64,000 bases of DNA from assembly GCA_024234265.1 (NCBI GenBank), contig JACKOM010000011.1:21609-85608 (forward strand), written 5' to 3'. Below are positions 56,459-64,000 of this stretch, one piece after another (position 1 is the first letter of the stretch; every line of letters starts with the position of its first letter). The notes under the pieces are model-generated. The model searched no databases. It saw nothing but the letters and a program-made list of their open reading frames with translations, and was not told the origin of the DNA. A program made the position numbers and the translations under genes. Origin of the DNA: Oceanospirillaceae bacterium. Lineage in GTDB: Bacteria > Pseudomonadota > Gammaproteobacteria > Pseudomonadales > Oceanobacteraceae.

Positions 56459-57906
56459 TATTTCTCTCCAATCCAGGCCGGAATGGTTTCTACCAATCCA
56501 TGGGCGATGCTGCTCACATCACCTGCACCCTGTGTAATTAACAAATCATTGCCTTTAATCACGTCGCGCAGAATGGCATCTACATCCGCACCACGCTCTA
56601 CAAATATCGGGTCGATACGCCCACGCTGACGGATACTGCGGCACAGTGCACGGCCATCTGCACCGGGAATTTCTTCTTCGCCCGCCGGATATACATCCAT
56701 TAACAACAGCACATCCACTTCGCTTAAAACACGCACGAAATCTTCGTACAAATCACGGGTGCGGGTATAACGGTGGGGCTGGAACAACATCACCAGACGT
56801 TTATCCGGCCAACCGTTACGCACGGCCTGAATAGTCACCTCAACTTCACGGGGGTGATGACCATAGTCATCCACCAGCATCGCATCACCCGTCGCCAACG
56901 GATATTCCGCCAGCACATGGAAGCGGCGACCAACACCCTGGAAACTTTCCAGCGCACGTAAAATGGCATCGTCAGCAATACCTTCATCGGTTGCCACGGC
57001 AATTGCCGCTAAAGCATTTAATACGTTATGGCGGCCCGGCATACGCAGGCTGATTTTCAGTGGCGCGAGATTATTCGGACGGTGTGCCACAAATTCAGTA
57101 ACCATGGCTTTTTGCACCACATCGGTGGCATAAAAATCCGCTTCGTCGGTAAAACCGTAGGTCAGCACCGGACGATTTACTTCCGGTAAAATGGAGCGCA
57201 CGTTTTCGTCATCCACACATAATACGGCCAGACCGTAAAATGGCAGGTTGTGCAGGAATTCGATAAATACCTGTTTCAGGCGGTTAAAATCCCCCTGGTA
57301 GGTATCCATGTGATCGGCATCTATGTTGGTAATGATGGATACCATAGGCTGCAGATGTAAAAACGAAGCATCGGATTCGTCAGCTTCGGCAACCAGATAA
57401 CGGCTGCCACCTAATTTCGCATTGGTACCCGCGCTGGTGAGTTTACCGCCGATCACAAATGTTGGATCAAGGCCGCCTTCCGCCAAAATGGATGACACTA
57501 AACTCGTGGTTGTGGTTTTACCGTGGGTACCGGCAACCGCAATACCGTGACGGTAGCGCATTAATTCAGCGAGCATTTCGGCGCGGCGTACAATCGGTGT
57601 ACGCTGGGCCATGGCCTGCTGAATTTCAGGGTTGCTGGTATTAATCGCGGTGGATACCACGATTACATCGGTGCCCAGCACGTTTTTGGCGTGGTGGCCG
57701 ATAAAAATGGTCGCGCCGAGTTTTTCCAGACGATCCGTCACCGCAGAAGGTTTCATATCAGAACCGGAAATATCATATCCCTGGTTCAGTAATACTTCGG
57801 CAATGCCGCACATGCCCACACCACCAATGCCGATAAAATGGATACGGCGGATACGGCGCATTTCGGGAATATCCCAACGTTTTACGGCACGGGTATTATC
57901 AATCAT
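56458..57906 (-). CDS. murC: UDP-N-acetylmuramate--L-alanine ligase MurC
   Basis: Adds the first amino acid, L-Ala, to UDP-MurNAc. The ATG at 57906 gives 482 residues. The N-terminal [18 protein letters not shown] binds UDP near 20. The ATP loop is [12 protein letters not shown] near 125, then ADESDASFL near 170, [33 protein letters not shown] near 345-360, and [12 protein letters not shown]. The start overlaps murG by eight bases. Confidence 0.97.
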   Translation of the reverse strand: MIDNTRAVKRWDIPEMRRIRRIHFIGIGGVGMCGIAEVLLNQGYDISGSDMKPSAVTDRLEKLGATIFIGHHAKNVLGTDVIVVSTAINTSNPEIQQAMAQRTPIVRRAEMLAELMRYRHGIAVAGTHGKTTTTSLVSSILAEGGLDPTFVIGGKLTSAGTNAKLGGSRYLVAEADESDASFLHLQPMVSIITNIDADHMDTYQGDFNRLKQVFIEFLHNLPFYGLAVLCVDDENVRSILPEVNRPVLTYGFTDEADFYATDVVQKAMVTEFVAHRPNNLAPLKISLRMPGRHNVLNALAAIAVATDEGIADDAILRALESFQGVGRRFHVLAEYPLATGDAMLVDDYGHHPREVEVTIQAVRNGWPDKRLVMLFQPHRYTRTRDLYEDFVRVLSEVDVLLLMDVYPAGEEEIPGADGRALCRSIRQRGRIDPIFVERGADVDAILRDVIKGNDLLITQGAGDVSSIAHGLVETIPAWIGEK

Positions 57907-58978
57907 GGAGAGCCTCAATACAGAAATCTGCTACTTGTTTTGCCGCATCAGGTTTCGCTAACGTGCGCGCGGCATGGGCCATGGCCATTAATTCCTGTTT
58001 ATGGCCAGCAAAATAATTTAAATCGTCCGCCAGTGTGGCGGCACTTAATGCGGATTGGGCGCGCAATTTAGCTGCGCCGGCATTCACTAAAAACATGCCA
58101 TTGGCCGTCTGGTGATCATCCACCGCATGGGGAAACGGAATTAATAATGACGCACAACCCGCGGCCATTAATTCACACACGGTTAATGCACCGCTGCGGC
58201 ACACTACTAAATCTGCCCAGGCATAGGCCTCTGACATATCGCTGATAAATGGGCTGACTTTTACATCCACACCCGCGGCCTGATATTGCTGCTGGCAGCG
58301 TTCAAAATCTTTTTTGCCCGTCTGGTGCCAAACCTGCGGGCGTTTTTCCGCAGGCATTGAAGCAAGAGCTTCACACATCGCCAGGTTAATGGCCTGCGCA
58401 CCTAAACTGCCGCCCACCACCAACACCCGTAAGGGTTGTTGCAGGCGTGGCGCCATGCGCGCATCGGGCGAAGGCAGACGCATAATATCTTCACGTACTG
58501 GATTACCCACGCTGATCGCTTTCGGGTCACGGAATGTGCCGGCAAATGCCTGCAGGGTTTTATTCGCAACCTTAGCCAGCCATTTATTGGTCATGCCAGG
58601 GATGGCGTTTTGCTCATGAATTAATAAAGGCGTTGCGGTTAATTTCGCGACAATACCACCGGGACCTGAAGCAAAACCGCCCAAACCTAAAACCACATCG
58701 GGTTTTACACGGCGAAATACTTGCCACGACTGCCATACCGCACGCACAACTAAAAAAGGCGCACGTAAAATCTGCAAACCACCTTTGCCACGTAAACCCA
58801 CCACATCAATTGTGTGTAACGGGTAACCGGCATCGGGGACTAATTCATTTTCAATGCCTGCTTTACCGCCGAGCCAATGCACTTCAATGCCCTGACGCTG
58901 TAATAACCGGGCAACACTCAATGCAGGGAAAACATGCCCACCGGTACCACCGGCCATAATTAATGCACGTTTAGTCAT
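57899..58978 (-). CDS. murG: MurG N-acetylglucosaminyltransferase (lipid II synthesis)
   Basis: Transfers GlcNAc to lipid I at the inner membrane face. The ATG at 58978 (GGAGAG before it) gives 359 residues with [19 protein letters not shown] near 5, [23 protein letters not shown] near 100, [17 protein letters not shown] near 125, [12 protein letters not shown] near 187, and [35 protein letters not shown] near 260-295. It overlaps ftsW. Confidence 0.97.
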   Translation of the reverse strand: MTKRALIMAGGTGGHVFPALSVARLLQRQGIEVHWLGGKAGIENELVPDAGYPLHTIDVVGLRGKGGLQILRAPFLVVRAVWQSWQVFRRVKPDVVLGLGGFASGPGGIVAKLTATPLLIHEQNAIPGMTNKWLAKVANKTLQAFAGTFRDPKAISVGNPVREDIMRLPSPDARMAPRLQQPLRVLVVGGSLGAQAINLAMCEALASMPAEKRPQVWHQTGKKDFERCQQQYQAAGVDVKVSPFISDMSEAYAWADLVVCRSGALTVCELMAAGCASLLIPFPHAVDDHQTANGMFLVNAGAAKLRAQSALSAATLADDLNYFAGHKQELMAMAHAARTLAKPDAAKQVADFCIEALHD

Positions 58979-60149
58979 GTTGCTCTCCATTCACTTCCGC
59001 ATGAATGCGCAACAACAATGCCGCGGCAAATGCACAGGCCATCAGACTCGAACCACCGTAACTGATAAAAGGCAGGGTTAAACCTTTGGTTGGCAGCAGC
59101 CCCATATTCACCCCCAGGTTAATAAACGCCTGGAATGTAATGGTGAGGGCGATACCAAATGCCATATAGGCTGCAAAAAAATGGTGTTTATTTAAGGCCT
59201 GCTGTCCGAGGCGCATACTCTTAATAAATAACCAGACAAACAAACCAATAATGGTCAGGGAACCGAGCAAACCAGTTTCTTCTGACCAGATAGCAAACAC
59301 AAAATCCGTATGGGCTTCGGGCAGATAAAATAATTTCTGCATGCTGTTACCTAAACCCGCGCCTAACCACTCACCCCGACCAAAAGCGATTAAACTTTGT
59401 GTCAGCTGATAACCACTGCCAAACACGTTTTCTTCGCTCCAGGGGTTTAAATAACCCGTGAGGCGTTTCATGCGGTATTCCTGGGTTACCACCAGGGCGA
59501 TGGATAAAATCAGCATGCCACTGACCGTCACCGCATACTGACCTTTTTTCACCCCGCCTAAAAACAACATCGCCATGGCGGTGGCCATAATCACCACCAC
59601 AGCGCCGTAATCAGGTTCGAGCAGCAATAAAATCGCCAGCACAGACAGCACCATCAGGGGTTTAAAAAATCCCATCCAGCTGCTTTGCACTTCATCTTTG
59701 CGGCGCTCTAAATAACCCGCCATATAAATAACCGTGGCAATTTTGGCTAACTCACTGGGCTGGAAATTAATAAAGCCGAGGGAAATCCAGCGAATACTGC
59801 CGTTTACTTCACGCCCGATACCGGGAATTAATACCAGCGCCAAACCAACAAAACTGACCCCCAATAACGCAGCACCTAACTGACGCCACAAGCTCAGGGG
59901 AAAATGCAAGGTGAACCAGCCAACGAATAACGCCAGCAATAAATAAATACCGTGACGAATCGAAATGCCAAACGGGTTATGCATTTTTGCATCAGCCCAG
60001 TCCATGCTCGCCGATGTCACCATAATCCAGCCGAGTACACTTAATGCGGTAAACAGCCAGAGATACTGACGGTCGAGCACAGGCAGACGCCATTGCAGCA
60101 TCTGTTTCCAGAGGGGCGTATTTTCCTGTACCCGGGTGGCTGAACTCAT
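58971..60149 (-). CDS. ftsW: FtsW, division-specific lipid II polymerase
   Basis: A SEDS-family membrane glycosyltransferase that polymerises septal murein with its partner PBP3. The 392 residues have ten hydrophobic segments, with SASMDWADA near 48, NGSIRWISLGFINFQPSELAKIA near 115-138, LLEPDYGAVVV near 177, and IGREWLGAGLGNS-type residues near 250 before LPEAHTDFVFAIWSEE. Its end has GLTLPFISYGGSSL near 358-371. It overlaps murD by four bases. Confidence 0.96.
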   Translation of the reverse strand: MSSATRVQENTPLWKQMLQWRLPVLDRQYLWLFTALSVLGWIMVTSASMDWADAKMHNPFGISIRHGIYLLLALFVGWFTLHFPLSLWRQLGAALLGVSFVGLALVLIPGIGREVNGSIRWISLGFINFQPSELAKIATVIYMAGYLERRKDEVQSSWMGFFKPLMVLSVLAILLLLEPDYGAVVVIMATAMAMLFLGGVKKGQYAVTVSGMLILSIALVVTQEYRMKRLTGYLNPWSEENVFGSGYQLTQSLIAFGRGEWLGAGLGNSMQKLFYLPEAHTDFVFAIWSEETGLLGSLTIIGLFVWLFIKSMRLGQQALNKHHFFAAYMAFGIALTITFQAFINLGVNMGLLPTKGLTLPFISYGGSSLMACAFAAALLLRIHAEVNGEQHD

Positions 60150-61495
60150 AGGGCTTTTACCTTCTGAGCAAATTGTTCGCCGCGATCTTCAAAATTTTTG
60201 AACATGTCAAAACTGGCGCAGGCGGGTGATAACAAAACGGCATCACCGGCTTTTGTCAGGCTGCGTGCTTTGGCAATGGCTGCATCAAAATCGCTGCCGA
60301 CAGAGTGACATGGCACAACATCCTGCAGGGCAGCCTGAATTAACGGCGCATCGGTGCCGATTAACACCAGGTGGCTGACAAATTCAGCAACTGCATTTTT
60401 TAAATAGGTAAAATCTGCGCCTTTGCCTTCACCACCGGCAATTAAAATAACCTTGCCGCTGATATCACCGCCCAAACCTTTCAGGGCGGCTTCAGCTGCA
60501 CCCACGTTGGTGCCTTTGGAATCATTGAAATAGGCTACACCGTCAATTTCACGCACCCACTCACAACGGTGCGGCAAACCGCTGAAGGCACGCAGGGTTT
60601 GCAACATGGCAGACATATCAATGCCGGCTAAATCCCCTAAGGCTAATGCAGCTAGTGCGTTGGCGCGGTTATGCAAACCTTTAATGCGAATTTCTTTACA
60701 GGCCATTAACGGAGTGAGGCCTTTGAATAACCAGGCTTCACCCTGATGTTCATTCACACCAAAATCTTTTAAATCCGGTTTACCTAAACCGAATTTCACA
60801 AAGCTCATGCCCTTGGCCAGCATAGGCTCGCTCAGGGAATCATCTTTATTCACAACGGCCTGCTGGCAACCGAAGAAAATACGGTGTTTGGCTTTGTGGT
60901 ATTCCAGCATGCTGTTGTTGTAACGATCGAGGTGATCGGGGGAAACGTTCAGCACGGTTGCCACTTTGGCATTTAATTTATCGGTGGTTTCCAGCTGAAA
61001 ACTGGATAATTCGAGCACATATAATTCACAGCTATCGTCGAGTAAATCCAGCGCAGGTGTGCCTAAGTTACCGCCCACCCCCACACGGATGCCGGCATTT
61101 TTAGCCATTTCACCCACTAAGGTGGTAACGGTACTTTTTGCGTTAGAACCTGTGATAGCCACAATCGGCGCTTTAGCTAAATCAGCAAATAACTGAATAT
61201 CCCCCACCAGACGTACACCGGCATTTTTTGCTGCTTGGAGCTCAGGGGTTTCCAGGGAAAGCCCGGGGCTGACAATAATTTCTGCGGCGCTGTTTAACAT
61301 GGCCTGGTCAAGTCCGCCGAGCACCACGGGCACAGCCGGAAATTGCTCACGCATATGCTGGGCATAGGGTGGATTTTCACGGGTATCCATCGCCGCCACC
61401 GGCAAACCTTTATTTGCCAGAAATTGCACCACGCTGAAGCCGGTTTTACCCAAACCGATCACGATGCGTTTTTTATCTGTACTGATCAGCGCCAC
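60146..61495 (-). CDS. murD: UDP-N-acetylmuramoyl-L-alanine--D-glutamate ligase MurD
   Basis: Adds D-Glu to UDP-MurNAc-L-Ala. The 449 residues start with a GTG and show VIGLGKTGFSVVQFLA near 12, VSPGLSLETPEL near 75, ITGSNAKSTVTTLVGEM near 113, NVSPDHLDRYNNSMLEYHKAKHRI near 180, NDSKGTNVGAAEAAL near 324, and LLSPACASFDMFKNFEDRGEQF near 415-436. The ribosome binding site is poor. The mraY stop is six bases upstream. Confidence 0.96.
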   Translation of the reverse strand: MALISTDKKRIVIGLGKTGFSVVQFLANKGLPVAAMDTRENPPYAQHMREQFPAVPVVLGGLDQAMLNSAAEIIVSPGLSLETPELQAAKNAGVRLVGDIQLFADLAKAPIVAITGSNAKSTVTTLVGEMAKNAGIRVGVGGNLGTPALDLLDDSCELYVLELSSFQLETTDKLNAKVATVLNVSPDHLDRYNNSMLEYHKAKHRIFFGCQQAVVNKDDSLSEPMLAKGMSFVKFGLGKPDLKDFGVNEHQGEAWLFKGLTPLMACKEIRIKGLHNRANALAALALGDLAGIDMSAMLQTLRAFSGLPHRCEWVREIDGVAYFNDSKGTNVGAAEAALKGLGGDISGKVILIAGGEGKGADFTYLKNAVAEFVSHLVLIGTDAPLIQAALQDVVPCHSVGSDFDAAIAKARSLTKAGDAVLLSPACASFDMFKNFEDRGEQFAQKVKAL

Positions 61496-61501
61496 AATTA
61501 A

Positions 61502-62587
61502 TTACCGGATTTTTAACGTTGCCAGACCTAACAAAACCAGAAACAGGGTAATAATCCAGAAACGGACAATTACACGGGGTTCCGGCCAGCCTTTTAATTC
61601 ATAGTGATGGTGCAGGGGCGCCATACGGAAAATACGTTTGCCGGTTAATTTGAACGAACCGACCTGCAGAATTACAGAAACTGTTTCCGCCACAAAAATA
61701 CCGCCCATGATGAACAGCAGCACTTCCTGACGCACAACCACCGCCAGCACACCCAGCGCAGCACCTAATGCGAGGGAGCCAACATCACCCATAAATACCT
61801 GTGCGGGATACGTGTTAAACCACAGGAAACCAATGCCCGCACCCACCAGCGCACCGCAGAAAACCGCTAATTCACCGGCACCGCTGACGTAAGGCAGTAA
61901 TAAATAATCCGCGAATTTCACGTTACCGGCTAAATAAGCACACAGGCCCAGGGCGGCACCCACCATGACGGTTGGCAGAATGGCCAGGCCATCAAGACCG
62001 TCAGTTAAATTCACCGCGTTGGAACTGCCCACAATCACGAAGTAGGACAGTAAAATGAACATCACAGCGCCAAGCTGGAAGGTGTATTCCTTAAAGAACG
62101 GCACCACAAATGTAGTTTCAGAGGGGTTTTGCGCGGTCACGTATAAAAATACCGCCGCAGCCAGGGCCACCAATGACAGCCAGAAATATTTCCAGCGCCC
62201 GGGTAAACCACGGGAGTTTTTCTGCACCACTTTGCGGTAGTCATCCACCCAGCCAATTGCACCGGCGGCCATGGTGACGAATAACACCACCCATACAAAC
62301 CGGTTTTCTAAATTGCCCCACAGTAATGTGGAGACACCGATAGCCAGCAGAATCATCACGCCGCCCATAGTCGGGGTACCGGCTTTGCTGAGGTGGCTTT
62401 TGGGGCCATCGTCACGCACGGACTGACCGATCTGTTTTAATTTCAGACGGGCAATAACCTTTGGCCCAAGCCACAGGGAAATGGCCAGCGCTGTCAGCGC
62501 CGCCATAATTGCCCGCAGGGTCAGGTAATTCAGCACGGCAAAACCGTTATGTAAGTGCTGTAAATATTCCGCTAACAAAAGCAGCAT
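61502..62587 (-). CDS. mraY: Phospho-MurNAc-pentapeptide transferase MraY
   Basis: Makes lipid I by moving phospho-MurNAc-pentapeptide to undecaprenyl phosphate. The 361 residues have about ten membrane segments, with [22 protein letters not shown] near 60-80, [16 protein letters not shown] near 113, [15 protein letters not shown] near 190, and [22 protein letters not shown] near 255-275. [22 protein letters not shown] follows near 324. The start is three bases after the murF stop. Confidence 0.97.
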   Translation of the reverse strand: MLLLLAEYLQHLHNGFAVLNYLTLRAIMAALTALAISLWLGPKVIARLKLKQIGQSVRDDGPKSHLSKAGTPTMGGVMILLAIGVSTLLWGNLENRFVWVVLFVTMAAGAIGWVDDYRKVVQKNSRGLPGRWKYFWLSLVALAAAVFLYVTAQNPSETTFVVPFFKEYTFQLGAVMFILLSYFVIVGSSNAVNLTDGLDGLAILPTVMVGAALGLCAYLAGNVKFADYLLLPYVSGAGELAVFCGALVGAGIGFLWFNTYPAQVFMGDVGSLALGAALGVLAVVVRQEVLLFIMGGIFVAETVSVILQVGSFKLTGKRIFRMAPLHHHYELKGWPEPRVIVRFWIITLFLVLLGLATLKIR

Positions 62588-62590
62588 GGT

Positions 62591-63949
62591 TCAGTCCTGT
62601 TTTTCTGATTGTGTGACGGCCTGTACGACCAGTTCCATCCGGGCACTGCGTGAGCCCTTCACCAAAGCCGTCACGCCTGGTTTTAATTGTGTTGTTAAAA
62701 ACTTAATCAGGTTGTCGGCGCTGGAAAACCAGTGCCCACCATTATCAAACGCATCCACCGCCGAACGGCTGTAAGCACCGCAGGCGAGCAGCATGTCCAC
62801 ACCTTTACTGTTGGCGTAAACGCCGATTTCAGCATGGGCACGGTGACTTTCCGCACCCAGCTCAGCCATATCCCCCAACACCAGAATGTGTTGCCCCGGG
62901 CGGCTGACCAGCACATCGATGGCCGCACGCAACGAAGCCGGGTTGGCGTTGTAGGTGTCATCAATCACCACCGCGCCATTGAAGCCGGCTTTTTCCACCA
63001 GACGGCCACTCACCCCGGAGAAACTTTCCAAGCCGGCAACCACCACGGGTAAAGCAACACCCGCCGCAAGGCACGCGGCCGCAGCGGCGCAGGCGTTGCC
63101 GACGTTATGCTGCCCCATCACAGGCAACTGCACCTGGCTGTTACCCTGGGGTGTCACCAGTACAAAACGGTAACGGCCAGCGTCGTCCACTTCTAATTCC
63201 GTGGCACGCACATCGGCGTTATCTGCCACACCAAAGGCCAGCACTTTTTTCTGCCCGGCGCGTTCACGCCAAGTGGCAAAATAAGGGCTGTCGGCATTGA
63301 GGATGACGGTGCCTGTTGCGCTCACCACATCCACCATTTCACCTTTGGTCTGTACCACACCCTCAAGGCTGCCAAACCCTTCGAGGTGGGCGGCCGCGGC
63401 GTTGGTAATCACGCCTACATCCGGGCAGGCCAGTTCACCTGTGTAGCGGATTTCCCCTAAACCACTGGCACCCAGCTCAATCACCGCCGCATCCTGCTGA
63501 CTGAGGCGTAATAAAGTGAGGGGGGCACCAATGTGGTTATTCAGGTTGCCACGGGTAAAGAGCACTTCACCCTGCTGACGCAGGATGTTGCTGATCATCT
63601 CTTTGACGGTGGTTTTGCCGCTGCTGCCGGTCACGGCAATGACAGGATTTTTGAACTGGCGGCGATTATACAACGCCAGTTTGCCTAATGCTTTAGTCGT
63701 GTCATCCACCAGCAGGTAAGGAATTTGTTGCTGCGGAGCGCGGCTCACCAATACGGCGGCGGCGCCCTTTTCCATGGCCTGTTCAATGAAATCATGGCCA
63801 TCAAAACGCTCACCACTTAACGCCACATACAGGTCGCCGGGCTGCAGGGTGCGGGTGTCGGTACTTACACCGCGGAACGGCACATTACTGCCCATGGATT
63901 TTGCCTCGATGAATGAGGCCACATCTGCGATGCGTGGTGCGCCAATCAT
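62591..63949 (-). CDS. murF: UDP-MurNAc-tripeptide--D-alanyl-D-alanine ligase MurF
   Basis: Attaches D-Ala-D-Ala made by Ddl to the tripeptide precursor. The 452 residues show STDTRTLQPGDLYVAL-x-GERFDGHDFI near 30-55, TGSSGKTTVKEMI near 110, NLNNHIGAPLTLL near 135, ELGASGLGEI near 158, and IDDTYNANPASLRAA near 325-340. GDMAELG near 354 is the C-terminal domain motif. Its ATG overlaps the murE stop by four bases (ATGA). Confidence 0.97.
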   Translation of the reverse strand: MIGAPRIADVASFIEAKSMGSNVPFRGVSTDTRTLQPGDLYVALSGERFDGHDFIEQAMEKGAAAVLVSRAPQQQIPYLLVDDTTKALGKLALYNRRQFKNPVIAVTGSSGKTTVKEMISNILRQQGEVLFTRGNLNNHIGAPLTLLRLSQQDAAVIELGASGLGEIRYTGELACPDVGVITNAAAAHLEGFGSLEGVVQTKGEMVDVVSATGTVILNADSPYFATWRERAGQKKVLAFGVADNADVRATELEVDDAGRYRFVLVTPQGNSQVQLPVMGQHNVGNACAAAAACLAAGVALPVVVAGLESFSGVSGRLVEKAGFNGAVVIDDTYNANPASLRAAIDVLVSRPGQHILVLGDMAELGAESHRAHAEIGVYANSKGVDMLLACGAYSRSAVDAFDNGGHWFSSADNLIKFLTTQLKPGVTALVKGSRSARMELVVQAVTQSEKQD

Positions 63950-64000
63950 GGTGTTACTCCCAACAGCGAAATGGCGGTTTCAAGGTCGCTGAACGCCAGC
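63946..64000 (-). CDS. murE: 3' end of murE (partial, runs off the window)
   Basis: The only frame that joins murF by an ATGA overlap reads LAFSDLETAISLLG and ends VTP before the stop. An FSD stretch followed by a short helix is usual at the end of MurE, and the mur order (murE then murF) predicts it here. Only about 17 residues are visible, so the identification rests on context. Confidence 0.75.
   Translation of the reverse strand, partial: LAFSDLETAISLLGVTP

Overview
The window looks like chromosome from a free-living gammaproteobacterium close to Cellvibrio and the Cellvibrionaceae. GC content is moderate. It has an iron superoxide dismutase, a split type II secretion locus (gspN-gspC-gspD only), and the order ampE-ampD-(symporter)-nadC-pilA-pilB-pilC-pilD-coaE-yacG, which from memory matches Pseudomonas. 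The genus is an inference from gene order and protein character. No rRNA, tRNA or CRISPR array was seen, and most of the window is core chromosome.

Layout. Positions 1-2.8 kb hold two tandem paralogous small secreted proteins of unknown function, a shortened acyl-CoA-dehydrogenase-like protein and a membrane coiled-coil protein. Positions 3-10.7 kb hold sodB, a YceF-type nucleotide pyrophosphatase, gspN-gspC-gspD, groES-groEL with a good heat-shock promoter, and fxsA. Positions 10.7-20.1 kb hold an unknown membrane protein, a short-chain dehydrogenase, a chemoreceptor, an alkyltransferase-like protein, ampG, yajQ, a RAYT-like (REP-associated tyrosine transposase) protein that appears to lack its catalytic residues, panE and a PAS histidine kinase. 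Positions 20.1-23.4 kb form a cobalamin-riboswitch operon: a BtuB-like TonB receptor plus a surface-type lipoprotein. Next comes a segment of about 620 bp that splits an otherwise perfect terminator hairpin and is flanked by 6-bp direct repeats. Positions 24-34 kb hold a second chemoreceptor, aceE-aceF and, upstream in the same direction, a cobalamin salvage operon cobU-cobT-cobC-btuF.

Positions 33.6-40 kb hold a PilZ protein overlapping a fructokinase-type ROK kinase, a fatty acid desaturase, ampD-ampE, a 270-bp MITE with CTAG duplications, an alanine/sodium symporter and nadC. Positions 40.1-45.8 kb are a type IV pilus cluster, with a sigma-54 promoter and dyads before a cysteine-free major pilin, followed by coaE and yacG. 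Positions 45.8-64 kb, all on the minus strand, hold mutT, argJ, secA, an M23 peptidase, lpxC and the division and cell wall cluster (ftsZ, ftsA, ftsQ, ddl, murC, murG, ftsW, murD, mraY, murF, end of murE).

How it fits together. Cobalamin functions occur twice: outer-membrane uptake under a riboswitch, and periplasmic binding plus lower-ligand assembly in front of aceEF. Murein functions occur three times: ampG, ampD-ampE and the dcw cluster. The most interesting items are the BtuB plus lipoprotein pair, the domesticated RAYT-like gene, the element that split a terminator, the nested MITE ends, and a possible Shine-Dalgarno-masking hairpin before aceE.
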